A stretch of DNA of 5,201 bases from Bacillota bacterium (GTDB lineage: Bacteria > Bacillota > Sulfobacillia > JAJZYS01 > JAJYTV01). Shown here piece after piece: positions 1 to 5,201 of this stretch (the stretch's first letter is position 1; every line of letters starts with the position of its first letter). A program made the position numbers and the translations under genes. Below the pieces are notes generated by a model. That model ran no database searches and was not told the DNA's origin. It saw only the letters and a list, made by a program, of their open reading frames with translations. Location: positions 1 to 5,201 of the forward strand of contig JAJZIE010000191.1 of assembly GCA_021810725.1 (NCBI GenBank). The letters run 5' to 3'.

Positions 1-1043
1 CGTACGAGCAGTGGCAGGTGGAAGGTGCCGGCTGGCCGCGGGCGTACGAGCGCAGGCGCGACGGCATGGCGGCCGTGCGCGGGGCGATGGCGCTCCTGCT
101 CGGCGCGCCGCAGGCCAGCGTGGCCTTCGCCGGCAACGTGACGCAGGCGATCAACTGGGTGGCGCAGGGACTGCGCTTCGACGAAGGCGACGAAGTCATC
201 GTCGGGGCGGAGGAGCATCCCGCGAACCGCTTCCCCTGGCGGGCGCTCGAGGCGATGGGCCGGATCCGGGTGATTCCCTGGCGGATGGCCCCCACAGACG
301 AGGAACTGCTCGAGGATCTGGGCAGGCTGATCGGTCCAAGGACGCGGCTCCTTGCCGTCAGCCATGTGCTCCAGACCAGCGGCCGCGTGCTGCCGGCGGC
401 GGCCCTGGCGGCGCTGTGCCGCGGCCGCGGAGTGCTGTCGCTGATCGACGGCGCGCAGGCACTCGGCCAGTTGCAGGTCGATCTCGGCCAGATCGATCCG
501 GACTTCTATCCGTTCTCTGGCCACAAGTGGCTGATGGGTCCCGTCGGCACCTCCGGCATCTACATCCGCCCGGACAAGCTCGCGAACCTTGGCCTGCTGC
601 CGGCCGGCAGCGGCTCTGCGGAGCAGGACCTCGCAGGTCGCGAGCAAGGGGACGTGGCCTGGCGCCAGGAGGCGCGCCGGTTCGAGGTGGGTACCGCCAA
701 CTGGCCGCTCTTCGAGGGGCTTGAAGCAGCACTCGCCCTGAGGGCGGAGATCGGCTCCGCGACGATCGAGCGGCACCAGAGAAATCTCGCTGACGCGTTC
801 ATCGACGGGCTGCCCCGAGGCGGCGAACTTGTCCAGGTGCCTGAGCGTGCCGCCATGTGCACGCTGCGCTTTCCCGAGGCGAGCGGGGATGTGGTCGGGC
901 GGCTGGCCGATGGCGGCGTGATCGCGCGTGCGGTCGGCGAGTTCGGCCCTGGCGCGGTGCGCTTCTCGTTCGGCCCCTACAACAACCTTGACGATGTGGC
1001 GGCAGCCCACCGGGCCATCGCCGCCTTGACCGCCCGTGTCTAG
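1..1043 (+). CDS. Class V aminotransferase-fold PLP-dependent enzyme (5' partial)
   Basis: A PLP-dependent enzyme of the class V aminotransferase (NifS/CsdA-like, fold type I) superfamily. The reading frame is open to the left edge (frame from position 3, reading YEQWQVEG...), so the true start is upstream. The GTG at 18 is probably an internal Val, and roughly 35-50 N-terminal residues are missing. Visible landmarks, in order: EEHPANRFPW (His codon 216-218, the ring-stacking His position); SLIDGAQALGQ (Asp codon 447-449, which would pair with the pyridine nitrogen); SGHKWLMGPVGTSGIYI (Lys codon 525-527, the Schiff-base Lys); RRFEVGTANW (family RFExGT motif, phosphate/dimer contact); and C-terminal VRFSFGPYNN. 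The RxGxHC loop carrying the catalytic Cys of group II cysteine desulfurases is absent. A cysteine desulfurase role is therefore unlikely; an aminotransferase, lyase or epimerase acting on an unknown amino substrate is more likely. It is co-transcribed with the overlapping CoA-transferase gene. The family is clear; the substrate is unknown. Confidence 0.92.
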   Translation, partial: YEQWQVEGAGWPRAYERRRDGMAAVRGAMALLLGAPQASVAFAGNVTQAINWVAQGLRFDEGDEVIVGAEEHPANRFPWRALEAMGRIRVIPWRMAPTDEELLEDLGRLIGPRTRLLAVSHVLQTSGRVLPAAALAALCRGRGVLSLIDGAQALGQLQVDLGQIDPDFYPFSGHKWLMGPVGTSGIYIRPDKLANLGLLPAGSGSAEQDLAGREQGDVAWRQEARRFEVGTANWPLFEGLEAALALRAEIGSATIERHQRNLADAFIDGLPRGGELVQVPERAAMCTLRFPEASGDVVGRLADGGVIARAVGEFGPGAVRFSFGPYNNLDDVAAAHRAIAALTARV

Positions 1044-2277
1044 CGCCGGCGGACCGGGCCCGCTCGCCGGGGTGAAGGTGCTCGACCTCTCCCGCGTGCT
1101 CGCCGGTCCCTATGCCACCATGGCGCTCGGCGAACTCGGGGCGCGCGTGATCAAGGTGGAGCACGTGCAGGAAGGCGACGAGACGCGCAGCTGGGGCCCG
1201 CCCTTCATCAAGGGCGAGTCGGCCTACTACCTCGGCGTCAATCGCAACAAGGAGAGCATCGCGCTCGATCTGACGCGCCCGCTCGCGCAGGACGTCGTGC
1301 GCCGTCTGGCCCTCGGCTGGGCGGACGTGGTCGTCGAGAACTTCCGCCCGGGCAACTTCGAGCGCTTCAACCTGTCGCTCGAGCGGATGCGCCGGAACAA
1401 TCCCGCGCTGATCACCGCGAGCGTCCGCGGCTACCCGCTCGGCGACGACCGGGCCGGCTACGACTTCGTCATCCAGGGGGCCGGCGGGCTGATGTCCATC
1501 AGCGGGCCCGAGGAGGGACCGCCGTACAAGGTCGGCGTCGTGGCGGCCGACCTCTTCACGAGCTCATTCCTGCTCAGCGGCATCCTGGCCGCGCTCTACG
1601 CCCGAAGCCAGACAGGCAGGGGCCAGCACGTCTCCGTGTCGCTCTTCGAGTGCGAGGTGGCGATGCTGGCGAACGTGGCCTCGAGCCATCTGCTGACGGG
1701 TGAGCCCGCAAAGCGCTACGGCAACGCCCACCCGTCGATGGCTCCCTACGAGACGTTCGAGGCGATGGATGGGCCGATCACCCTGGGCGTCGGCAACGAC
1801 CGGCAGTTCAAGAGCCTCGCGGAGGCGCTCGGTCATGCGGAGTGGATCCGGGACGAGCGTTTTGCGACGAACCCCCAGAGGGTGCTGCACCGGCAGGAGC
1901 TCAAGGAGGCGATCGACGGCGCGCTCGCGTCGCGCGGCCGCGCGGAGTGGCTCGACGTCCTCACCGCCGCCGGCATTCCCTGCGGACCGATCAGGACCGT
2001 GGGCGAAGTCTTCGCAAGCCCGGAGGTGGCCAAGGCGGGAACGGTGGTCGAGATGGACCACCCCCTCGTCCCGAACCTGAGGCAGGTTCGCCTGCCGTGG
2101 CGGTTCACGGAAACGCCCGCGGAGCCGCGCACGCCTCCGCCGCTGCACGGGCAGCACACCAGGCGCATCCTGCGCGAGGTGGGGCTCACCGAGCAGGAGG
2201 TGGAGGCGGCCTTTGCCGACGGCGTCGCGAATGGACCTCAAACGGAAGGCGTGACGACGGACGGAGCTGGCGGATGA
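1036..2277 (+). CDS. Family III CoA-transferase (CaiB/BaiF-type)
   Basis: A 413-residue cytosolic CoA-transferase, a usual length for the CaiB/BaiF (formyl-CoA transferase-like) family. Members move CoA between carboxylic acids through an acyl-aspartyl intermediate. Family landmarks in order: PLAGVKVLDLSRVLAGPYAT (about residues 9-28), GARVIKVE, NRNKESIALDL, ADVVVENFRPG, GYDFVIQGAGGLMSISG, and VGVVAADLFTS containing Asp172 (codon 1549-1551), the expected nucleophile. Then come ALYARSQTGRGQHVSVSL and GNAHPSMAPYETF followed by DGPITLGVGNDRQF. The last motif is typical of the branch that includes succinyl-CoA:glutarate CoA-transferase-like proteins, but this does not fix the substrate. Start choice: an in-frame TGA at 1027-1029 bounds the gene, and the GTG at 1036 is the only start that keeps the conserved PLAG segment. 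It lies within the last codons of the upstream gene (8-nt overlap) with no strong Shine-Dalgarno, so translational coupling is likely. Acyl acceptor and donor are unknown. Confidence 0.95.
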   Translation: MSSAGGPGPLAGVKVLDLSRVLAGPYATMALGELGARVIKVEHVQEGDETRSWGPPFIKGESAYYLGVNRNKESIALDLTRPLAQDVVRRLALGWADVVVENFRPGNFERFNLSLERMRRNNPALITASVRGYPLGDDRAGYDFVIQGAGGLMSISGPEEGPPYKVGVVAADLFTSSFLLSGILAALYARSQTGRGQHVSVSLFECEVAMLANVASSHLLTGEPAKRYGNAHPSMAPYETFEAMDGPITLGVGNDRQFKSLAEALGHAEWIRDERFATNPQRVLHRQELKEAIDGALASRGRAEWLDVLTAAGIPCGPIRTVGEVFASPEVAKAGTVVEMDHPLVPNLRQVRLPWRFTETPAEPRTPPPLHGQHTRRILREVGLTEQEVEAAFADGVANGPQTEGVTTDGAGG

Positions 2278-2317
2278 CGAAGGCGGAAGTCACACCGCCA
2301 TTTCTGTTCCTGACCGA

Positions 2318-2367
2318 CGAAGGGGCTGTCCCCGACGGGCCTCAGGCCCTGCGGGACAGCCCCTTCG
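2318..2367. terminator. Perfect 15-bp inverted repeat, probable bidirectional terminator
   Basis: The left arm at 2318-2332 (cgaaggggctgtccc) pairs perfectly with the right arm at 2353-2367. The 20-nt loop itself contains a small hairpin (gggcc, tca, ggccc at 2337-2349). The element sits in the 103-nt gap between two convergent genes, 40 nt after the CoA-transferase stop and 13 nt after the hydrolase stop, which is where a shared terminator is expected. No long T tract follows on either strand, so termination may rely on the very stable stem, or the element may mainly protect 3' ends. Confidence 0.8.
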
Positions 2368-2380
2368 CGGTGGACAGGCG

Positions 2381-3103
2381 TCAGCCGATGATCTCCTGGA
2401 TACGCTTTGCGGCTCCCGGCCCGTACAGGCCGCCATGGTAGCTGAGGACGTAGTCGACGTCCTGCGGCAGCTTCGCGAGCGATGCCATGGCGGTCGGCAT
2501 GTCCGGCGTCACCTCCGGCCCGGGGCCCTCGAGTTGGCCGTTCACGACGCGCATGGCGTCGCCTGAGATGACTGTGCGGTGCCGCGGGAAGTAGAGGCTG
2601 ATGTGGCCCGGCGTGTGACCAGGCGTGTGGATGACCCGGATGCCGCCGTAGAGCGGCAGCTCCTCGCCGTCCTCCAGCAGCACGTCCACCTGCGCCGTGG
2701 GCAGGTTGGCCATGAGCGCCTTGAACTGGGCCTGCGCCGCCTCTGGCATCCGCTCGAGCATCCGCTCCATGCGCTCAGGGTTGAACTTGAGCAGCCGTTC
2801 GCGCCCCTCGATGTACGGAGCCTCGAGACGATGGGCGAGTACGGTGGCACGACCGGCCGCGATCGCCGGCAGGTTGCCGATGTGGTCGACATCCTGGTGG
2901 GTCAGGATGACGCGGTCCAGGTCCGCGATGGAGTGGCCGTGCGCCTTGAGGGCCGCCTCCAGCGCGTCTCCCTGGCCGGGGAAGCCCGTGTCGACCAGCG
3001 TGGCGCCTTCCTCGCCCATCAGCAGGACCGGGTACACGACGCTCGTTCCGCCGAACCCCTGCATCGTCAATTCAAGCACTTCTGCGCCTGGGAAGAGCTG
3101 CAT
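2381..3103 (-). CDS. Metallo-beta-lactamase-fold hydrolase
   Basis: A 240-residue single-domain metallo-beta-lactamase-fold protein, without a signal peptide or membrane segment, so probably a cytosolic metal-dependent hydrolase (thioesterase, lactonase or glyoxalase II-like). Motifs in order: LVDTG (37-41); THQDVDHIG (68-76), the first metal motif with His69, Asp71, Asp73 and His74; HTPGHTPGHISL (159-170) with metal-ligand His163; SGDAM (180-184) with bridging Asp182; and SYHGG (221-225) with the last His223. The usual HxHxDH is HxDxDH here, a variant I know from other members of this superfamily. Residues about 98-140 form a Met/Arg/Glu-rich helical insert between strands, where substrate specificity usually lies. 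The start is set by a strong Shine-Dalgarno six bases upstream; the frame stays open further upstream, but that stretch is only antisense to or out of frame with the neighbouring oxidoreductase. The gene follows the oxidoreductase on the same strand with a 58-nt gap, so they probably share a transcript. Confidence 0.93.
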   Translation of the reverse strand: MQLFPGAEVLELTMQGFGGTSVVYPVLLMGEEGATLVDTGFPGQGDALEAALKAHGHSIADLDRVILTHQDVDHIGNLPAIAAGRATVLAHRLEAPYIEGRERLLKFNPERMERMLERMPEAAQAQFKALMANLPTAQVDVLLEDGEELPLYGGIRVIHTPGHTPGHISLYFPRHRTVISGDAMRVVNGQLEGPGPEVTPDMPTAMASLAKLPQDVDYVLSYHGGLYGPGAAKRIQEIIG

Positions 3104-3109
3104 GATGCG

Positions 3110-3116
3110 CCTCCTC
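3110..3116 (-). promoter_or_regulatory. Strong ribosome binding site of the hydrolase gene
   Basis: On the minus strand this reads GAGGAGG, six bases before the ATG at 3103-3101. It decides the start, because the open frame runs hundreds of bases further upstream without a stop. Confidence 0.85.
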
Positions 3117-3161
3117 GCTTGTCTCGAAGTATGGGGGTATTCGCGCCATCTGCCCAGGTTC

Positions 3162-4244
3162 CTAGGGCCGAAGGACCTCTCCTGCCGGTCCTCGCAGCGT
3201 CTGGCGCCGCCCGGTGTCCGACGCGCGACGCGCGGCGTCCAGGAGCCGCTGGCTTTCGACGCCGTCCTGGAAGGTCGGCAGATCCCCGCTCGGGCGGCCG
3301 GCGACCACGGACCGGTGCAGACGGTCGAGGAAGGGGAGCATCGCGCTGGCGTAGCCGCTCGCCGTGTCCGGAAGACCTGGCGCCTCCCGGGCCTCGGGAA
3401 GCTCGACCTCCCGCCAGTCGCCGTCGCCGCGCTGCAGCCGCACCGTGCGGTCGTCCGAAAGGGCGAGGGTGCCCTCGCTGCCGTGCACCTCGAGCTGCCA
3501 GCCCGACGGACGCGTCGTGGCGGAGCGGTAGTCGAGCAGGAAGGTGGCGCCCGACACGAGGCGGCCGACGACCTGGAAGGCGTCGTCCGCGTCGCGCCGC
3601 TCGCCGGCCGGGCCTTCGGCCACATGTGTCGTGAGCTGCGCCGTGAGTTCCGCGACTTCATCGCCGGTCCAGTAGCGCAGACTATCGAACATGTGGCTGC
3701 CGAGCGCCCCCAGCCTGCCGCCACCCTGGCTTCTGCGGCCCAGCCAGCCGAGCGGCGCGCTGTGCAGTTGCGCCAGGCGACGGTCCTGCCCTGCGTAGGA
3801 GACATGCAGGATCCTCCCGATCGCGCCGTCCGCGATCAGGCCGCGCACCGCGGCGCGGGCGGGGCGGAAGCGGAACTCGAACGTGATCGCGCCGATGCGG
3901 TCCTGCGCGCGGCGCAGCGATTCCATCGACTCCGCCTCCACGAGGTCCAGCGCCATGGGCTTCTCGCAGAGGACGTGGAGTCCCGCCTGAAGGGCAGCTT
4001 CCGTGATCTCGCGATGGAGCTCCGGGTTCGCGGCGACCACCAAAAGGTCGAGCGGCAGATCGATCAGGTCGTGCCAGTTGTCCATGACGTTCGCGATTCC
4101 GCTCTCAGCCCGTACGCGGTCCGCGTCGCCGCGGTGCAGGCTCGCGATCGCCACGGGTTCGAAGCCCGGATGGGCCGCCAGGATCGGCGCGTGGACACGG
4201 GCACCGAAGCCGCTGCCGGCGATCCCTACGCGCAAAACATCCAA
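3162..4244 (-). CDS. Gfo/Idh/MocA-family NAD(P)-dependent oxidoreductase
   Basis: A 360-residue oxidoreductase (367 if started at the ATG at 4265), of typical length for the Gfo/Idh/MocA family. These enzymes use NAD(P) to oxidise or reduce sugars, cyclitols or related hydroxy compounds in the cytosol. The N-terminal Rossmann domain begins LRVGIAGSGFGARVHAP, with the dinucleotide glycine motif at about residues 7-15. VVAANPELHREI and HVLCEKPMALD follow, with the EKP signature Lys at residue 95. The C-terminal alpha/beta domain (about 120-330) carries GGGRLGALGSHMFD, with the expected catalytic His at 184. The Asp usually found four residues before that His is Ala180 here. Start choice: AAGGAGG lies nine bases before a TTG at 4244, giving MDVLRVGIAGSG, a normal family N-terminus. 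The ATG at 4265 would add seven residues (MARRRST) encoded across that same site and has only a weak GAAGG of its own. The gene leads a two-gene unit with the downstream hydrolase. The substrate cannot be read from sequence. Confidence 0.93.
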   Translation of the reverse strand: MDVLRVGIAGSGFGARVHAPILAAHPGFEPVAIASLHRGDADRVRAESGIANVMDNWHDLIDLPLDLLVVAANPELHREITEAALQAGLHVLCEKPMALDLVEAESMESLRRAQDRIGAITFEFRFRPARAAVRGLIADGAIGRILHVSYAGQDRRLAQLHSAPLGWLGRRSQGGGRLGALGSHMFDSLRYWTGDEVAELTAQLTTHVAEGPAGERRDADDAFQVVGRLVSGATFLLDYRSATTRPSGWQLEVHGSEGTLALSDDRTVRLQRGDGDWREVELPEAREAPGLPDTASGYASAMLPFLDRLHRSVVAGRPSGDLPTFQDGVESQRLLDAARRASDTGRRQTLRGPAGEVLRP

Positions 4245-4253
4245 AGTGGAGCG

Positions 4254-4260
4254 CCTCCTT
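4254..4260 (-). promoter_or_regulatory. Ribosome binding site favouring a TTG start of the oxidoreductase
   Basis: On the minus strand this reads AAGGAGG, nine bases before the TTG at 4244-4242. It lies downstream of the ATG at 4265-4263, within codons 2-4 of the longer reading. This favours the shorter protein. The ATG has a weaker GAAGG five bases upstream, so both starts could be used. Confidence 0.6.
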
Positions 4261-4384
4261 GCCATGCTAGCCTTCGTCGTCTGCGGTGCGTGTCCTCCCG
4301 GAAGCTGCCACTCGGACAGGCGGGGCCGCCATGGCCGGAAGGCGCGCGAAAGCCGGTGCGGCCTCGAACGTGTGGCCTGTGCCC

Positions 4385-4413
4385 TTGACGGTCCGACCGC
4401 CCTTGCCTACAGT
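4385..4413 (+). promoter_or_regulatory. Predicted sigma-70 promoter for the E1 gene (distal)
   Basis: TTGACG at 4385-4390 (five of six to the -35 consensus) is followed, after an ideal 17-nt spacer, by TACAGT at 4408-4413 (four of six to the -10 consensus). Transcription would start near 4420, giving a leader of about 95 nt before the E1 start. The call rests on sequence match and position alone. Confidence 0.5.
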
Positions 4414-4447
4414 GTTTGCCACGTCCCACAGGCATTCGGCCGTTGGT

Positions 4448-4453
4448 TATAAT
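4448..4453 (+). promoter_or_regulatory. Consensus -10 box TATAAT (proximal promoter candidate)
   Basis: A perfect TATAAT lies 61 nt before the E1 start codon in otherwise G+C-rich DNA. There is no good -35 hexamer at 16-18 nt; the nearest TTGCCA (4416-4421) is 26 nt away. An activator or an extended -10-like contact (TGG two bases upstream) would be needed. Transcription would start near 4460, giving a leader of about 55 nt. An 8-bp palindrome, ggacgtcc, lies just downstream at 4469-4476. Confidence 0.45.
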
Positions 4454-4501
4454 GAGACCTACTTGGCAGGACGTCCCGGATGACCAAGAAATCTGCCCCG
4501 C

Positions 4502-4507
4502 GAGGAA
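4502..4507 (+). promoter_or_regulatory. Ribosome binding site of the E1 gene
   Basis: GAGGAA ends seven bases before the ATG at 4515. This favours that start over an in-frame ATG at 4452, which overlaps the TATAAT box and would add 21 residues with no family resemblance. Confidence 0.75.
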
Positions 4508-4514
4508 GATCAGC

Positions 4515-5201
4515 ATGGACCTGGGGGAGCTGTTTCATGGTCCGAACGCTGGTTGGGCCCTTGAGCTCTACGAGCGTTACCGGCAGGATCCTCAGCTGGT
4601 CGACGCCGCGACGGCTGCCATGTTCCGACGCATGGAGCTGGAAGGCGGCGTAGGCTTCAAGGATGTTCCGAGCACGGCGACCGCCGCGCCGGCGGATGTA
4701 CAGGAGATCGTGCTCGCTGCGCGTCTCGCGCGCAACATCAGGGAATACGGGCACCTCAAGGCGCGCCTCGACCCGCTGGGTCAGGATCCGCCGACGCAGC
4801 ACGCGCTCGACGCGCGGGGCTACGGCCTGACGGACGAGCAGATGGATCGGCTGCCTGGGGCGATCGTGTTCCCGGCGGCGGGCCCTGCCGCCGGCAGCCT
4901 GAGGCAGGCGATCGCCCGCCTTGAAGAGATCTACATGGGAACGATCGGCTTCGACTTCAGCCACGTGCACGAGGCCGAGGAGCGGCAATGGCTGCAGCAC
5001 GCCGCGGAGGACGGCAGTTACCGCCACATGGCCGCGGCGCGGCGGCTCGAGATCCTGGAGCGCCTCACCGACGTGGAGGAGTTCGAGCAGTTCCTGCACC
5101 GCACGTTCCAGGGGCAGAAGCGGTTCTCGATCGAAGGCAACGATGTGCTGGTGCCCATGCTGGACGAGATCATCGACGCGGCCGTCGAGAGCGGCACGCG
5201 C
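4515..5201 (+). CDS. sucA: 2-oxoglutarate dehydrogenase E1 component, N-terminal part (3' partial)
   Basis: The first 229 codons of the thiamine-diphosphate-dependent E1 subunit of the 2-oxoglutarate dehydrogenase complex. E1 decarboxylates 2-oxoglutarate and passes the succinyl group to the E2 lipoyl domain, the TCA step that yields succinyl-CoA. Visible parts: the N-terminal E2-binding-type segment GPNAGWALELYERYRQDP (9-26); a variable low-complexity stretch (about 42-62); REYGHLKARLDPLG (76-89); GYGLTDEQMDRL (102-113); IGFDFSHVHEAEERQWLQ (144-161); and FEQFLHRTFQGQKRFSIEG (190-208), followed by the start of the domain entry LVPMLDEII. The family is usually over 900 residues long, so about three quarters, including the ThDP-binding motifs, lies beyond the right edge. 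Residues 119-128 are an Ala/Gly/Pro-rich linker. The N-terminus resembles Chloroflexota forms as I recall them. An actinobacterial-type E1-E2 fusion is unlikely, because the protein begins directly with the E1 segment. The gene probably heads an E1-E2 (sucAB) transcript. Confidence 0.93.
   Translation, partial: MDLGELFHGPNAGWALELYERYRQDPQLVDAATAAMFRRMELEGGVGFKDVPSTATAAPADVQEIVLAARLARNIREYGHLKARLDPLGQDPPTQHALDARGYGLTDEQMDRLPGAIVFPAAGPAAGSLRQAIARLEEIYMGTIGFDFSHVHEAEERQWLQHAAEDGSYRHMAAARRLEILERLTDVEEFEQFLHRTFQGQKRFSIEGNDVLVPMLDEIIDAAVESGTR

Larger units (their letters stand above)
4266..4514. other. Divergent intergenic region
   Basis: These 249 nt separate the leftward oxidoreductase gene from the rightward E1 gene. 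The right half holds the two rightward promoter candidates and the E1 ribosome binding site. In the left half I find no convincing leftward -35/-10 pair for the oxidoreductase unit. No RNA gene, riboswitch-like fold or small coding region with codon structure is evident. Confidence 0.6.

Noticed and set aside
1..51. Direct repeat cgtacgagc at 1-9 and 43-51.
   Set aside because: It is short and within coding sequence, both copies encoding Tyr-Glu; chance and codon bias suffice.
2274..2441. A 55-codon plus-strand ORF whose ATG overlaps the CoA-transferase stop (ATGA), with a GGAG seven bases upstream.
   Set aside because: It reads straight through the perfect terminator hairpin and ends antisense to the hydrolase C-terminus. 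It matches no family I recognise. The ATGA overlap is tempting, but the hairpin explains the DNA better.
3156..3178. Imperfect hairpin (aggttcct ... aggacct) at the oxidoreductase stop codon, as a possible terminator inside the pair.
   Set aside because: The stem is about seven pairs with a bulge and no T tract follows; it is too weak to split the two genes.
3104..3805. Upstream extension of the hydrolase frame to 474 residues, which would look like a fusion protein.
   Set aside because: The added part is Arg/Ser/Ala-rich, runs in a shadow frame of the oxidoreductase gene and has no domain. The strong ribosome binding site at 3110-3116 sets the real start at 3103.
2697..4388. A 563-codon plus-strand ORF, and a shorter one at 2579-3634, covering the leftward genes.
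   Set aside because: They lie antisense to two genes with full family motifs, and their protein sequence is low-complexity and Arg/Ala/Gly-rich, as expected of shadows in high-G+C DNA.
4446..4451. Leftward -10-like TATAAC on the minus strand for the oxidoreductase unit.
   Set aside because: It overlaps the rightward TATAAT, has no -35 partner at the right distance, and lies about 200 nt from the gene start.
4872..4894. 8-bp inverted repeat (ccggcggc / gccgccgg) inside the E1 gene.
   Set aside because: It is explained by Ala/Gly/Pro codons of a linker in high-G+C coding DNA; no regulatory role is supported.

Overview
The window is high-G+C bacterial DNA (about two thirds G+C by eye). It holds five protein-coding genes packed with little spacing. 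No RNA gene, mobile element, CRISPR array or phage gene is visible. The last gene is the best clue to the host. Its 2-oxoglutarate dehydrogenase E1 N-terminus (GPNAGWALELYERYRQDP, then YGHLKARLDPL) resembles, from memory, the forms found in Chloroflexota (Thermomicrobia/Sphaerobacter-like lineages and uncultured relatives). That assignment is tentative; another high-G+C phylum is possible.

Layout. (1) Positions 1-2277, plus strand: a two-gene operon of a class V PLP-dependent aminotransferase-fold enzyme (5' end cut by the window) and a family III CoA-transferase. The second gene's GTG start lies inside the end of the first gene, an 8-nt overlap. (2) Positions 2278-2380: a short convergent gap with a perfect 15-bp stem hairpin, probably a terminator serving both sides. 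(3) Positions 2381-4244 (or 4265), minus strand: a second two-gene unit. A Gfo/Idh/MocA-family oxidoreductase comes first, followed 58 nt later by a metallo-beta-lactamase-fold hydrolase with a strong ribosome binding site. (4) Positions about 4266-4514: a divergent intergenic region with two sigma-70-like promoter signals facing right. (5) Positions 4515-5201, plus strand: the first 229 codons of 2-oxoglutarate dehydrogenase E1, cut by the window's right edge.

How they may work together. Only the two co-oriented pairs look functionally linked, and their substrates cannot be read from sequence. The PLP enzyme/CoA-transferase pair would suit breakdown or activation of an amino or carboxylic acid. 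The oxidoreductase/hydrolase pair would suit processing of a sugar-like or other small organic molecule. The E1 gene is core TCA-cycle metabolism and probably heads its own transcript. I see no convincing new biological system. The points worth a second look are residue changes at the active-site motifs of the oxidoreductase and the hydrolase, the missing catalytic Cys in the PLP enzyme, and the start-codon and promoter details.
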